Positions 26,187 to 34,779 of a stretch of DNA of 34,869 nt are shown in pieces. The stretch's first letter is position 1. Every line of letters starts with the position of its first letter. This DNA comes from Gammaproteobacteria bacterium. Lineage in GTDB: Bacteria; Pseudomonadota; Gammaproteobacteria; UBA1113. The translations under genes and the position numbers were made by a program. The notes below the pieces were generated by a model. That model was not told where the DNA came from, ran no database searches, and saw only the letters and a list, made by a program, of their open reading frames with translations. The stretch is from assembly GCA_020051155.1 (NCBI GenBank), contig JAGVJK010000024.1:1-34869 (forward strand). The letters are read 5' to 3'.

Positions 26187-27461
26187 TTAAGCACCATTCA
26201 ATCGAAAGGCTTCATACACTGGAAATTCTGCACACAAGGTCAAGGCTTGCTGTTTCACGCGAGCGATGACGGATTCATTGGTTGGCTCATCGAGAATATC
26301 GCAAATCCAATGACTCAATTGTTGAATTTCCGCTTCTTTAAAACCACGCGTGGTAACCGCCGGTGTTCCTACCCGCAACCCACTCGTGACAAACGGCGAG
26401 CGTGGCTCGCGGGGTACGGTGTTTTTATTGACGGTAATATTAGCGCGGCCTAAAGCTTCTTCCGCTTCTTTTCCTGTTAATTCTTTATCGATTAAGTTCA
26501 CCAGCATCAAGTGATTGTCCGTGCCATTACACACCAGTTTGTAACCGCGCTCCATGATGATTTCCGCCATCAATTTCGCATTGGTCACCACTTGTTTCTG
26601 ATAAACATTAAATGCTGGTTCTAAGGCTTCTTTAAACGCTACTGCTTTTGCTGCAATTACATGCATCAAAGGGCCACCTTGTGAACCTGGAAAAACCCGA
26701 GAATTTAATTTCTTTTCTAATTCTGGATTAGCTTTAGCAAGAATCAAACCGCCCCGTGGACCACGAAGAGTTTTGTGTGTGGTGGAAGTGGTAACGTCAG
26801 CAATCTGTACTGGGGAAGGATATAACCCTGCAGCGACTAAACCTGCAACGTGGGCCATGTCAACCATTAGATAGGCACCGACGCTGTCAGCTATTTCACG
26901 AAACTTTTGCCAATCCATCACTCGTGAATAGGCCGAAAAACCCGCGATGATCATTTTTGGTTTGTGTTCATAGGCTAAGGCTTGGATATGATCATAATCC
27001 AGTTCGCCTGTTTCTGGATGAATACCGTATTCAACACTGTTGTACAGACGTCCAGAAAAATTCACTTTTGATCCGTGAGTTAAGTGGCCACCATCAGATA
27101 AGCTCATGCCCATAAAGGTATCGCCTGGCTCTAAGAGTGCCATAAATACTGCCGCATTAGCTTGCGACCCTGAGTGGGGTTGCACATTGGCGTAATCGGC
27201 ATTGAATAATTGTTTTACCCGTTGAATGGCCAAATCTTCTGCGATATCCACATATTCACAGCCGCCATAATAACGTTTATGAGGGTAACCTTCGGCATAT
27301 TTGTTTGTTAATACAGAACCTTGCGCTTCTAATACGCGAGGGCTCGCATAGTTCTCAGAGGCGATTAATTCGATATGATCTTCTTGTCGACGCTCTTCCG
27401 CTAAAATGGCGTCCCATAACTCAGGATCAAAGCCAGCAATCTTCATGTCTTTGGTATACAT
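26187..27461 (-). CDS. glyA: Serine hydroxymethyltransferase
   Basis: A 424-residue PLP enzyme that interconverts serine and glycine and supplies one-carbon units as 5,10-methylene-THF. Family landmarks: [41 protein letters not shown] and [14 protein letters not shown]. The PLP-binding lysine is K230 in [15 protein letters not shown]. The ATG at 27461 ([16 protein letters not shown]) is preferred: it has AGAGG about 10 bases upstream and matches the family start. The longer frame to 27479 adds six atypical residues. It is followed by nrdR, a frequent arrangement. Confidence 0.97.
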   Translation of the reverse strand: MYTKDMKIAGFDPELWDAILAEERRQEDHIELIASENYASPRVLEAQGSVLTNKYAEGYPHKRYYGGCEYVDIAEDLAIQRVKQLFNADYANVQPHSGSQANAAVFMALLEPGDTFMGMSLSDGGHLTHGSKVNFSGRLYNSVEYGIHPETGELDYDHIQALAYEHKPKMIIAGFSAYSRVMDWQKFREIADSVGAYLMVDMAHVAGLVAAGLYPSPVQIADVTTSTTHKTLRGPRGGLILAKANPELEKKLNSRVFPGSQGGPLMHVIAAKAVAFKEALEPAFNVYQKQVVTNAKLMAEIIMERGYKLVCNGTDNHLMLVNLIDKELTGKEAEEALGRANITVNKNTVPREPRSPFVTSGLRVGTPAVTTRGFKEAEIQQLSHWICDILDEPTNESVIARVKQQALTLCAEFPVYEAFRLNGA

Positions 27462-27530
27462 TGTGCAAAAGCCTCTCATTTATTCGTTGAAGGTGCGGAT
27501 TTTACCTCAAAATGGCCAAAATAGCGACCT

Positions 27531-28727
27531 TTATGCCGGGATTTTTGCTGGGTAAGCTCGCCATTGGTGTAAAATATCCTCACTTAAGCTGGTCCAAAAC
27601 TTACCAACGCCTACGGCAAATTCAAGTTCGCCGGAAATGGCTTGGATTTGTTTGGGAAATGCGACGCCAATGCCAAATACACCGGGTATGGCGTGGCCAT
27701 CGGGGTATTGCATTTGGCTGGTTTTATAATCGTAGTTAAATGCGGATAAGGGTTGGTCGTTAATAGTGAGAGAGGGTCTCGTGCTGTAACCAATGCAGAC
27801 GACTGCATGGCTGCAATCAGATAAGTGTTTTGCTAACAACGCTTGAGAGTCTTGCCCCACGTAGCATCGCCAGTTTTCTGCTAACGCGCCTCCCGTTGCT
27901 CGTGCTTGTAAAAGTTCTCGTGTGAAAGTAGCCACTTCACCTTTTAAACCGGTGTTATCGAAAATTGTATAGTGCTGCCCTTCCGGCGTTACACAACGTG
28001 TTGCAAATTTATAATCTTTATTCATGAATTGTTTGACGGTTACTCCGGCTTGCAGGAAATGCATGACAGCAAGTGCGGCGGAGTGAGAGGAACCAATCAC
28101 TGCGATAGTTTTAATGGCGGGCTGTGTTTGTAGATATTCTTTAGCTTTTGAGGCGATAAATGCCGTATTAGGATCGATGAGTGTGACATTTTCACCTAAG
28201 GAAAAACTCTTAGGCGTGGCCCCCACTGCTAAAATCACGCGTTTTGCCAGCACTGTTTTTATGGCACCATGATTTATCGCAATTTGTAATGTAAGGCCGT
28301 CATCCGTGTGCTCCACGTTTAAAACAGATCCTAATATGGAAGAAACTAATTTGCGTAATTTTGTGGTGAGATGTTGTAAAGGCACTGCGGCTATTTTTAA
28401 GGAGCAGGTTATCTCTGGGCCGAGATGAGTTATTTCGAATGACGATAACTCTTCTTCCGTGGGAGCACATGCTGGTATTAACTCAGAAATAGCACGATTC
28501 ACTCGCTGATAACTTTCCACCGTGGTATTGCCAGGCACACTGCTGCCTTCACTGAGGATCGTACCAAAATCTCCAACTGTAAAGTGTGGATCAATCCATA
28601 AAATTTGATCCCCAGAAACACCCGCACCATACAGTTTTGCTACTGCACAAATCGCTGCGGGACCTGCGCCAACAACGACATATTCTAACCGTGTTGACTG
28701 TTGCTTCTGATTGTCTCGAGCCTTCAT
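27531..28727 (-). CDS. FAD-dependent oxidoreductase of unknown substrate
   Basis: A 398-residue flavoprotein with two Rossmann-type sites: the FAD-binding YVVVGAGPAAICAVAKLYG (GxGPAA at 20-25) and a second, NAD(P)-type site IAVIGSSHSAALAVMHFL near residue 205, followed by VILAVGATPK- and VVCIGYSTRP-type motifs. The arrangement resembles pyridine nucleotide-disulfide oxidoreductases and N-hydroxylating monooxygenases, but the CxxxxC redox pair of the former is absent. Substrate cannot be told. It lies 69 bp upstream of glyA in the same direction; a separate glyA promoter in the gap is possible. Confidence 0.75.
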   Translation of the reverse strand: MKARDNQKQQSTRLEYVVVGAGPAAICAVAKLYGAGVSGDQILWIDPHFTVGDFGTILSEGSSVPGNTTVESYQRVNRAISELIPACAPTEEELSSFEITHLGPEITCSLKIAAVPLQHLTTKLRKLVSSILGSVLNVEHTDDGLTLQIAINHGAIKTVLAKRVILAVGATPKSFSLGENVTLIDPNTAFIASKAKEYLQTQPAIKTIAVIGSSHSAALAVMHFLQAGVTVKQFMNKDYKFATRCVTPEGQHYTIFDNTGLKGEVATFTRELLQARATGGALAENWRCYVGQDSQALLAKHLSDCSHAVVCIGYSTRPSLTINDQPLSAFNYDYKTSQMQYPDGHAIPGVFGIGVAFPKQIQAISGELEFAVGVGKFWTSLSEDILHQWRAYPAKIPA

Positions 28728-28820
28728 GTCAGTGCTGCCTCATCGAGATTTTTAATGCCGGTAGTATGCGCCTTGAATGTCTTTATGTAAACTTTGCTAT
28801 AAAAAGAAAGATCTCAAAAG

Positions 28821-30272
28821 TTATCTTCTATGTCGTTTAGCGTTTGCATTATCACCTATTAAATCATTGCTGGTTGTTTGTCTCTCTCGTTTACTCGACG
28901 ATGTGAATGAAACATTATCCCGTCCTGTCGAATCAGAAGCGGGATGAAACGATGCGGATGCTCCACTAGGGACACTAGATGAACTAGATGCTGGGGACAA
29001 GGCAGGTGAATCAAGTAAAGAAACTTGTGAAGGAGCAACGCTTGGCAGAGGACGTAAAGAAAAACCAACAGGAGCGAACCCTAAAAATTGATGCAAGAAG
29101 TTTAACTCTTGAAGACGCCATGTTGTTTCTCGCACAATTGTATCTAAAAGTTGTCGACAATGAGCTGCTATGAGCATCCCTCTAATATCATCGTCCGTTG
29201 CTAAGCCTAAAGCTATTGTACTCTGCTCTGCAGAATTATTTTGTGACGAGAATAGACTTGATTTTGATAGGGTTGAATAACTCGGTAATGAGGTTATTAC
29301 AGATTGATGACTATTGTAGATATCTAATAAGCTAGTCTCTTGACCCTCAGGTTGTGTCACTGTTGAACTTTGAGTGACAGTATGCTCAGCGTGTTGCTCT
29401 TTTAATACTTTTAACTCTTGTAATCTCTTTACAAGAGCATGATGACGACCCGCCGTCGCCCCTTTGATCACCTCATCAATATCTGCGCCTCTTTCTACAA
29501 GATCTTCTACAAATCTTACATGGCCACCCATCGCTGCACTACGCCCCACATTAGTCGTGGTAGCGCCTAATTTTATGAGATAGTTAGCGAGGTCTACATG
29601 GCCGCCAATCCCTGCCCCTGCTCCAGCAAAATGAACGCTTGCCCCTCTTCTTAAAAGAGCTATTACAAAATAGCTTCCACCATGTTGCGCTGCTCCCCTC
29701 ACCACATGATTGATGTCGGCGTTCATGCGGATGAGATCCTCAGCAAAGCATATGTGACCACTTTTCGCTGCTCCATACGCTACTCTACCAGTTATCTTGT
29801 TAAGTGGCATTGAAAGTTCGCGCTTACGCGCGATTCTTACGAGCTCTGCAGTAAATTTCATATCGTTAGATTCAGCAGCAGCGCTTAGTAAAGAAAGAAA
29901 ATCTATTAGCGTATTACTATTCTTCGCTATGAGATCAAGCAGATATTCTCTCTGAACACCCTTCGCAGCACCTCTTGCTGCCATTCTTATTGCAGCGCCC
30001 TTACTCCTAAGATCATTGATAAATGCTATGTGACCACCTTGTGCTGCTCCCATCACGGCATGATCAATAGAAGCACCATAAATTAATAAGAGTTCGACTG
30101 CTGCTCGATTATTTTCAAAAGCTAAACGAGTCACCGCTGATCCATGACGCGAATTACTAGAAACTTCGTCAATGCACGCCCCTGCTTCAATAAGTTCTTT
30201 TAGAGCTACCTCATTTTTAGATTTCGCAGCTTCATAAATTTCGTCAAAATAATTCACGATAGGAGCAGTCAT
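28821..30272 (-). CDS. Ankyrin repeat protein with Ser-rich, basic C-terminus
   Basis: A 483-residue protein. Repeats of about 33 residues fill residues about 10-290, with the pattern GHxxFxxDLxxRGAxIDxVxxGAA, for example GAAQGGHIAFINDLRSKGA, AAKSGHICFAEDLIRMNADI and AAMGGHVRFVEDLVERGADI. The middle is Ser/Thr-rich. The tail is Ser/Pro-rich and ends in KRHRR, with KRER slightly earlier, a pattern compatible with a nuclear-localisation signal. The ATG at 30272 is preferred because GAGG lies about 9 bases upstream; an ATG two codons earlier is too close to it. The same GAGGTAATGAnnATG start context recurs at the ankyrin gene at 30964. A host-directed effector is plausible but unproven. Confidence 0.8.
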   Translation of the reverse strand: MTAPIVNYFDEIYEAAKSKNEVALKELIEAGACIDEVSSNSRHGSAVTRLAFENNRAAVELLLIYGASIDHAVMGAAQGGHIAFINDLRSKGAAIRMAARGAAKGVQREYLLDLIAKNSNTLIDFLSLLSAAAESNDMKFTAELVRIARKRELSMPLNKITGRVAYGAAKSGHICFAEDLIRMNADINHVVRGAAQHGGSYFVIALLRRGASVHFAGAGAGIGGHVDLANYLIKLGATTTNVGRSAAMGGHVRFVEDLVERGADIDEVIKGATAGRHHALVKRLQELKVLKEQHAEHTVTQSSTVTQPEGQETSLLDIYNSHQSVITSLPSYSTLSKSSLFSSQNNSAEQSTIALGLATDDDIRGMLIAAHCRQLLDTIVRETTWRLQELNFLHQFLGFAPVGFSLRPLPSVAPSQVSLLDSPALSPASSSSSVPSGASASFHPASDSTGRDNVSFTSSSKRERQTTSNDLIGDNANAKRHRR

Positions 30273-30395
30273 TATCATTACCTCATTGATGGCTTATTAG
30301 ATTTAATCGTGTGTTTAGCCTATTTGTTTGGAAAAAGCTGTATGTTATCATACCTCGTTTATAATAATTGATTTAATCCATTAGGAGTATATATT

Positions 30396-30671
30396 ATGCG
30401 AGATCGCTCTGAAGCTAAGCCTAGCCAGGCCCCAAGCTGTTCCTTTAAATATGCAACAAGAACAAAAGAAACACTTTTCTTTAGTAAAAAAACGGAAACA
30501 ACTCCGCTTTCAGCTCAGGAACAAAAGGATCTCGGCTGGCTTGAACAAGCTGCACGGCAATGCGGTATCCATCTTGAAGACTCCTTTCACTTCCAAAGTG
30601 TTGGGCCTGGCTTTGTCGAAGAGGATAAGTACATTGCGACGAGAAAGCTTCCCCAGCCATCTTCGCGATAA
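30396..30671 (+). CDS. Small unknown protein
   Basis: No family recognised. The 91-residue hydrophilic product has no membrane segment. Its N-terminal half is rich in Ser, Lys and Thr (MRDRSEAKPSQAPSCSFKYA); the middle, LGWLEQAARQCGIHLEDSFHF, looks helical. The ATG follows a good TAGGAG site about 9 bases upstream, and a terminator (30684-30716) begins 13 bp after the stop, so it looks like a complete small transcription unit. The terminator and its flank are shared with the neighbouring ankyrin gene, suggesting common ancestry of the units. An overlapping frame (30451-30684) is judged a shadow. Confidence 0.6.
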   Translation: MRDRSEAKPSQAPSCSFKYATRTKETLFFSKKTETTPLSAQEQKDLGWLEQAARQCGIHLEDSFHFQSVGPGFVEEDKYIATRKLPQPSSR

Positions 30672-30683
30672 GAAAGACATTTA

Positions 30684-30716
30684 AGGGTTTTTGGAAGATT
30701 CTAGAAGCCCTTTTTC
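30684..30716 (+). terminator. Rho-independent terminator (repeat copy 1)
   Basis: AGGGTTT (30684-30690) pairs with AAGCCCT (30705-30711) around a loop containing GAA/TTC, followed by TTTTTC. It lies just after the small gene and is the left end of the 134-bp repeat. Confidence 0.75.
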
Positions 30717-30818
30717 TATTTTTATGCGTTTTTAGAAAAATAAACATGCTGTTCATTCTCACATCCTAATTAGATCCACTGTCCAAATAAAATGGTAACT
30801 GCTAATTATTTCATCCTT
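30685..30818 (+). repeat. 134-bp direct repeat, copy 1
   Basis: Matches 32364-32497 over 134 bases with about four mismatches and no gap. It contains the terminator at its left end, then an AT-rich stretch with GTTTTTAGAAAAATAAAC and ends CAAATAAAATGGTAACTGC ... CATCCTT. Each copy follows a gene stop on the + strand. Confidence 0.9.
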
Positions 30819-30839
30819 ATTCAGAAGGAAACTATATCA

Positions 30840-30874
30840 CTCGCCAATGAAGATGCGACTTTTAACATCGGTGC
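30840..30874 (+). repeat. Dispersed 35-bp repeat, copy 2
   Basis: CTCGCCAATGAAGATGCGAC and the next 15 bases match 15323-15357 with four mismatches. It sits between the 134-bp repeat and the leader of the ankyrin gene. Confidence 0.65.
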
Positions 30875-30877
30875 GGT

Positions 30878-30977
30878 CAGCACAATAATATAACCTTAAC
30901 CTTTTTACGATAAAATGGTCCTACTATTTCGATAGAAATAAATAACATTATGAGGTAATGAATATGGCTGCAGAGTC
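30878..30977 (+). promoter_or_regulatory. Conserved leader/promoter region, copy 1
   Basis: Closely similar to 33868-33970. Shared blocks: CAATAATA, ACCTTAA, CTTTTTACGATAAA, CCTACTATTTCGATAGAAA and AACATTATGAGGTAAT, then the ATG and MAAES codons. It includes the ribosome site GAGG and a small CTAT-TTCG-ATAG hairpin. Conservation across the two copies suggests they carry the promoter, but no -35/-10 pair is unambiguous. Confidence 0.6.
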
Positions 30978-32335
30978 GAAAAAGTTAGAAATTGTTCCTT
31001 TAACATCAACGGATCCAAATTTGTTGTTTGAGCAAGCTAATGAATGTGCGAAAGAGGGTGTACGCCGAAGTTTGGTAATGGCAGCTGATTATTATTATAA
31101 GGCAGCTACCCATTATGCAAAAAATGCTTCTGCTGCTTCATTCAGCTGAAAAAGTAGAAAGTCGCTTAAAAAACCAAGAGAATCTTGACCTACCCTTTGA
31201 ACATAGTACGAAGACGCCATTGCATACCATGATTCAGAATGGTGAAACCGAATTAGCCCTTGCCTTACTCAATGCAGGTGCTAATTCTTGCGCTCTCGAT
31301 GCCAAGGGCCGCACTGCGCTACATGTGGCAGCACGATATAATCGTGTGGATGTACTCACAGAATTATTAAAGCGACCCGTGAAACAGCTGATTAATCAGC
31401 AACAAGGATCCGCCAAAGTTACAGCACTCCACATTGCTGCGAAACACGGTCATGTTGCTGTCATGAATCAGTTGCTTGAGCAAGGTGCAAATCCACGACT
31501 ATCCACAACAAATAGTTACACTTCCTTGCATACAGCAGCATCCCATAATCATCTAGACGCTTGTATTCGCCTGCTAAAAGAGTGTGACTTAGTCAATCAA
31601 CAAAACAAGAAAGGAAATACACCTTTGCATTTCGCGATTCAAGAAAATAACGCTGAAATTGCAACACTATTGCTTTTACATGGCGCGAAGATAACCACAG
31701 CAAATGAAGAAGGGAAAACACCGATGCAAATGGGCTCCCCTGCTATTTTTCATCGCATGCATAACGAGAATTTTGTAGCTTTAGAAAAGATTCAAGTAGA
31801 GGTAAAACGACTCAAAGCTAATAGGAGCTCTATCTCCGATCTAACTCAGAAAAAAATAACCGCATTTAGCGAACTCTCTAAGATAATCAATGCTAATCCA
31901 TATCGTCCTTTATCCGTCAATGTAAGAGAGTTTAAAACTATAGGTTCACACTATGACATGTTAGTACAACAAGATACTGTCTTTCATGTAGCTGGCAAGC
32001 CAACCATTTCCCAAAGTTTGGTGGATAGTTTTGATAGTCCAGAATGCGGAAAATATTTCTTCGGTGGCCAATTAGCGTTTGACACGGTAGATGACCTCGT
32101 TGATGAGTTCATGCTTCTCAATCCTGAGAACATGCAGCCATCCTCCTCTAATGGCCCCTCGAGCTCCTTGCCCTCTGCACCCAGTAGCTCAACGACACCA
32201 ACACCTGCTGTGCTCATCTCATATTTTGGAGCAATTCCAGCTCCTCATCCTGTAGCAGCGGAAGCATCTGCACCACCATTGCCGCAACCATCAGAACCAT
32301 CGGTGCCAAATATGTATCCTACACCTATTGTCTAA
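30964..32335 (+). pseudogene. Ankyrin repeat protein gene with a +1 frameshift in an A6 run
   Basis: Two frames form one gene. The first (MAAESKKLEIVPLTST ... ATHYAKN) stops at 31149. The second (from about 31115) encodes the rest. Removing one A from AAAAAA at 31119-31124 joins them into a 456-residue protein. It has an N-terminal helical region resembling a TPR/MIT hairpin, about five ankyrin repeats (residues about 80-260; TPLHTMIQNGETELALALL, TALHVAARYNRVDVLTELL, TALHIAAKHGHVAVMNQLL), a helical middle, and a Ser/Pro/Ala-rich tail. The ATG at 30964 is chosen because MAAES is conserved in the remnant at 33953 and GAGG lies about 9 bases upstream. It is either a recent pseudogene, a gene rescued by slippage on the A run, or a sequencing indel. 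Confidence 0.75.
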
Positions 32336-32362
32336 CTGAGATTAGACTCTCGTGCAATTGCA

Positions 32363-32395
32363 GGGGTTTTTGGAAGATTCTAGAAGCCCTTTTTC
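32363..32395 (+). terminator. Rho-independent terminator (repeat copy 2)
   Basis: GGGTTT pairs with AAGCCC around the same loop as at 30684-30716, followed by TTTTTC. It lies 28 bp after the ankyrin gene stop. Confidence 0.75.
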
Positions 32396-32497
32396 TATTG
32401 TCATGCGTTTTTAGAAAAATAAACATGCTGTTCATGCTCACATCCTAATTAGATCCACTGTCCAAATAAAATGGTAATTGCTAATTATTTCATCCTT
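32364..32497 (+). repeat. 134-bp direct repeat, copy 2
   Basis: Second copy of the repeat at 30685-30818, about four mismatches in 134 bases. It separates the frameshifted ankyrin gene from the AAA ATPase gene. The two copies flank the whole ankyrin gene and could recombine to delete it (about 1.68 kb). Confidence 0.9.
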
Positions 32498-32566
32498 TCA
32501 TAAAAGGATAGAATAGTCTATAATCATCCTTGTCCAAAAGGAAGCTATTTTAAAGAGAGTGTTGTG

Positions 32567-33847
32567 ATGCAGGTGTTACTCGCAGAGTTATTACAGGAAT
32601 TTCAGGCTAATTTACGGCAATTATCCGGTTGGGTACCACGAGATATTCAAATTCCCGAGGTAAATAACAAGATTAAAGTAGCTATTGGCATGCGACGAGT
32701 AGGCAAAACCTACTTGTTATATCAAAAAATACAAGCTTTGCTTGATGAGGGCATACCCTTAACGCGGATTTTATACATTAATTTTGAAGATGATCGTTTA
32801 TTGCCTCTAACACAAAAAAGTTTAGCGCAATTACTAGAATCCTTTTATGCATTGTATCCAGAAAACCATGAGCAACGCTGTTACTTTTTTTTAGATGAAA
32901 TCCAAAATGTAGAGGAATGGCCCTTAGTCATTCGTCGTTTTTTTGATAGCAAACCCGTTGAAATTTTCTTAACTGGCTCCTCTGCAAAATTATTAAGTAA
33001 GGAAATTGCAACGTCACTTCGAGGGCGTTCTTTAGCAACTCAGGTATGGCCTTATAGTTTTAAAGAGTATTTGCAAGCAAAGAGTTTTAATTTAGAAACA
33101 ACTACAACTATAGTAGGACGCAGCCAATTAGATAAATTAAAAAAAGAATTAACCACCTATTTAATGCAGGGTGGGTTCCCAGAAGTCTGCAATTATAACG
33201 ACTCCATTCGCCAACAAACTCTACAAGATTATGTGCATGTAGTAACATTAAGAGACATTGTAGAACGACACAAAATCACCAATCTGGTTTTGATTAAATA
33301 CTTAATTAAGCGTTTATTGCACGATACTAGCACTTCTTGTTCCATGAATAAAATGTACAATGATTTAAAAAGTCAGGGTTATACAGTAGGAAAGGATACG
33401 CTCTACGATTATGTAAGTTACTTAGAAGATGCATATCTTTGCTTTTCAGTACCTCTTTACTCAGAGTCTTTACGAAAATCGCAAATTAATCCTAAAAAGA
33501 ATTACGCCATTGATACCGGGTTAGTGAAAGCTTACACTCTCAGTTTTTCAGACAACTTGGGGCGTATGTTTGAAAATTTAATTTACTTGGATTTAAGACG
33601 TGAAGGTTGTGATGCCTTTTATTACCTTACCCAAGATGAACGATTTGAAGTAGATTTTGTTGCAGTCGATCAACAGGGTCGTTCTCATTTATTTCAAGTG
33701 GCTTGGGATATTAGTGACGCAGAAACCTATCAGAGGGAATGTCGCGCTTTAGAAATCGCAACAAAAGAGTTAAATATGCCGGGGCATTTAATAACGCCCG
33801 AGGTTTATTTGCGACGCTCCTTATCGACGTCATTGTTTAATGTTTAA
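32567..33847 (+). CDS. AAA_14 / DUF4143 ATPase
   Basis: A 426-residue ATPase of the AAA_14-DUF4143 type, common in accessory regions of bacteria and archaea. Walker A is GMRRVGKT (41-48), Walker B FFLDE (107-111), sensor FLTGSSA and arginine-rich LRGRS. The C-terminal DUF4143 has YAIDTGLVKAYT, GRMFENLIYLDLRREG and FYYLTQDERFEVDFVAV, the last resembling a PD-(D/E)xK nuclease-like core. The ATG at 32567 is preferred over the preceding GTG; GAGAG lies about 9 bases upstream. The gene looks intact and sits between the frameshifted ankyrin gene and its deletion remnant. Proposed roles for the family (defence, toxin-like, mobile) are unsettled. Confidence 0.85.
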   Translation: MQVLLAELLQEFQANLRQLSGWVPRDIQIPEVNNKIKVAIGMRRVGKTYLLYQKIQALLDEGIPLTRILYINFEDDRLLPLTQKSLAQLLESFYALYPENHEQRCYFFLDEIQNVEEWPLVIRRFFDSKPVEIFLTGSSAKLLSKEIATSLRGRSLATQVWPYSFKEYLQAKSFNLETTTTIVGRSQLDKLKKELTTYLMQGGFPEVCNYNDSIRQQTLQDYVHVVTLRDIVERHKITNLVLIKYLIKRLLHDTSTSCSMNKMYNDLKSQGYTVGKDTLYDYVSYLEDAYLCFSVPLYSESLRKSQINPKKNYAIDTGLVKAYTLSFSDNLGRMFENLIYLDLRREGCDAFYYLTQDERFEVDFVAVDQQGRSHLFQVAWDISDAETYQRECRALEIATKELNMPGHLITPEVYLRRSLSTSLFNV

Positions 33848-33867
33848 AGAGCCGCTTTTTCTACTTT

Positions 33868-33970
33868 CAGCGCAATAATAAAACCTTAATCTTTTTACGA
33901 TAAAGTAATCCTACTATTTCGATAGAAACAATAACATTATGAGGTAATAAGTATGGCCGCAGAATCAAGC
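33868..33970 (+). promoter_or_regulatory. Conserved leader/promoter region, copy 2
   Basis: Second copy of the leader at 30878-30977, preceding the remnant ankyrin gene. It has the same GAGG ribosome site, but the bases between it and the ATG read TAATAAGT, so only the ATG at 33953 is available. This supports the equivalent ATG (30964) as the start in copy 1. Confidence 0.6.
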
Positions 33971-34400
33971 AAATCAGAGATTGCTCCTCTAGCATCAATA
34001 GGGCCAGCTGAATGACATGTTAATACAGCAAGATACTATTTTTCATGTAGCTGGCAAGTCAACCATTTCCCAAAGTTTGGTGGATAGTTTTGATAGTCCA
34101 GAATGCGGAAAATATTTCCTCGGTGGCCAATTAGCGTTTGACACGGTTGATGACCTCGTTGATGAGTTCATGCTTCTCAATCCTGAGGGCATGCAGCCAT
34201 CTTCTTCTAATGGCCCCTCGAACTCCTTACCCTCTGCACCCAGTAGCTCAACGACACCAACACCCGCTGTGCTCATCTCATCTTTTGGAGCAATTCCAGC
34301 TCCTCATCCTGTAGCAGCGGAAGCATCTGCACCGTCATTACCACAACAGCCAGAACCATCGGTGCCGAATATGTATCCTACTCTTACACCCACTACCTAA
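33953..34400 (+). pseudogene. Deletion remnant of the ankyrin gene (paralogue of 30964-32335)
   Basis: The first 20 codons (MAAESSKSEIAPLASIGPAE) match the start of the 30964 gene, then stop at TGA (34013-34015). From 34012 the DNA matches 31953 onward to the end of the gene, in a different frame (34017-34400). It encodes IFHVAGKSTISQSLVDSF and the Ser/Pro-rich tail ending PNMYPTLTPTT. About 930 bp, carrying all the ankyrin repeats, is missing at the junction near 34011. The downstream frame could still be translated from the ATG at 34017 as a 127-residue protein, but no ribosome site is evident. The high similarity of the tail suggests a recent duplication or continuing exchange. Confidence 0.8.
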
Positions 34401-34411
34401 CAGCAAAGACC

Positions 34412-34438
34412 AAGGGCGAATCCTGTTCGCCCTTTTTT
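34412..34438 (+). terminator. Strong rho-independent terminator
   Basis: AAGGGCGAA (34412-34420), loop TCCTG, TTCGCCCTT (34426-34434 region), then a T run: a perfect 9-bp stem. It ends the remnant ankyrin unit. The spacer 34440-34626 that follows is AT-rich and presumably carries the promoter of the XRE gene. Confidence 0.92.
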
Positions 34439-34626
34439 AATAACTTCCATCATCAACAATATTCAGCCGAAGCCTTCCTGCGCGGGCTCAATGATTGTAT
34501 TACTGTATCTCGCTCTCGCTCCGTGCGATGTAATATATTTCTACATTTTATTTGACAATATTTTTTACATTCCCTATACTCCAGACAAACATTCAAGTAA
34601 ATAGATGTTTGAAAGGATCGATAAAA

Positions 34627-34779
34627 ATGATTTCAGAATTCATAAAACACCTGCGAGATAAGCATGATTTAACCCAGGAATACCTTGCTAAAATATTAGG
34701 TATGTCCCGTCCGACCTATATGCAACTGGAGCGGGGCGAGCGAGATTTAACGGTGCCCGAGGCAGAAAGGGAGCTATAG
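34627..34779 (+). CDS. Short XRE-type helix-turn-helix protein, probably truncated
   Basis: A 50-residue product, MISEFIKHLRDKHDLTQEYL followed by AKILGMSRPTYMQLERGERDLTVPEAE and a stop soon after. It has a full XRE helix-turn-helix (about 5-45) but lacks the final helix and any C-terminal domain that such regulators usually carry. The ATG at 34627 follows AAAGGA about 9 bases upstream; a longer frame from 34552 adds unrelated residues. The reading changes from family-like PEAER to EL and stop, suggesting truncation by an indel or by inserted DNA. It could be an antitoxin or phage-type repressor relic. The last 90 bases of the window (34780-34869) hold no recognised feature. Confidence 0.6.
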   Translation: MISEFIKHLRDKHDLTQEYLAKILGMSRPTYMQLERGERDLTVPEAEREL

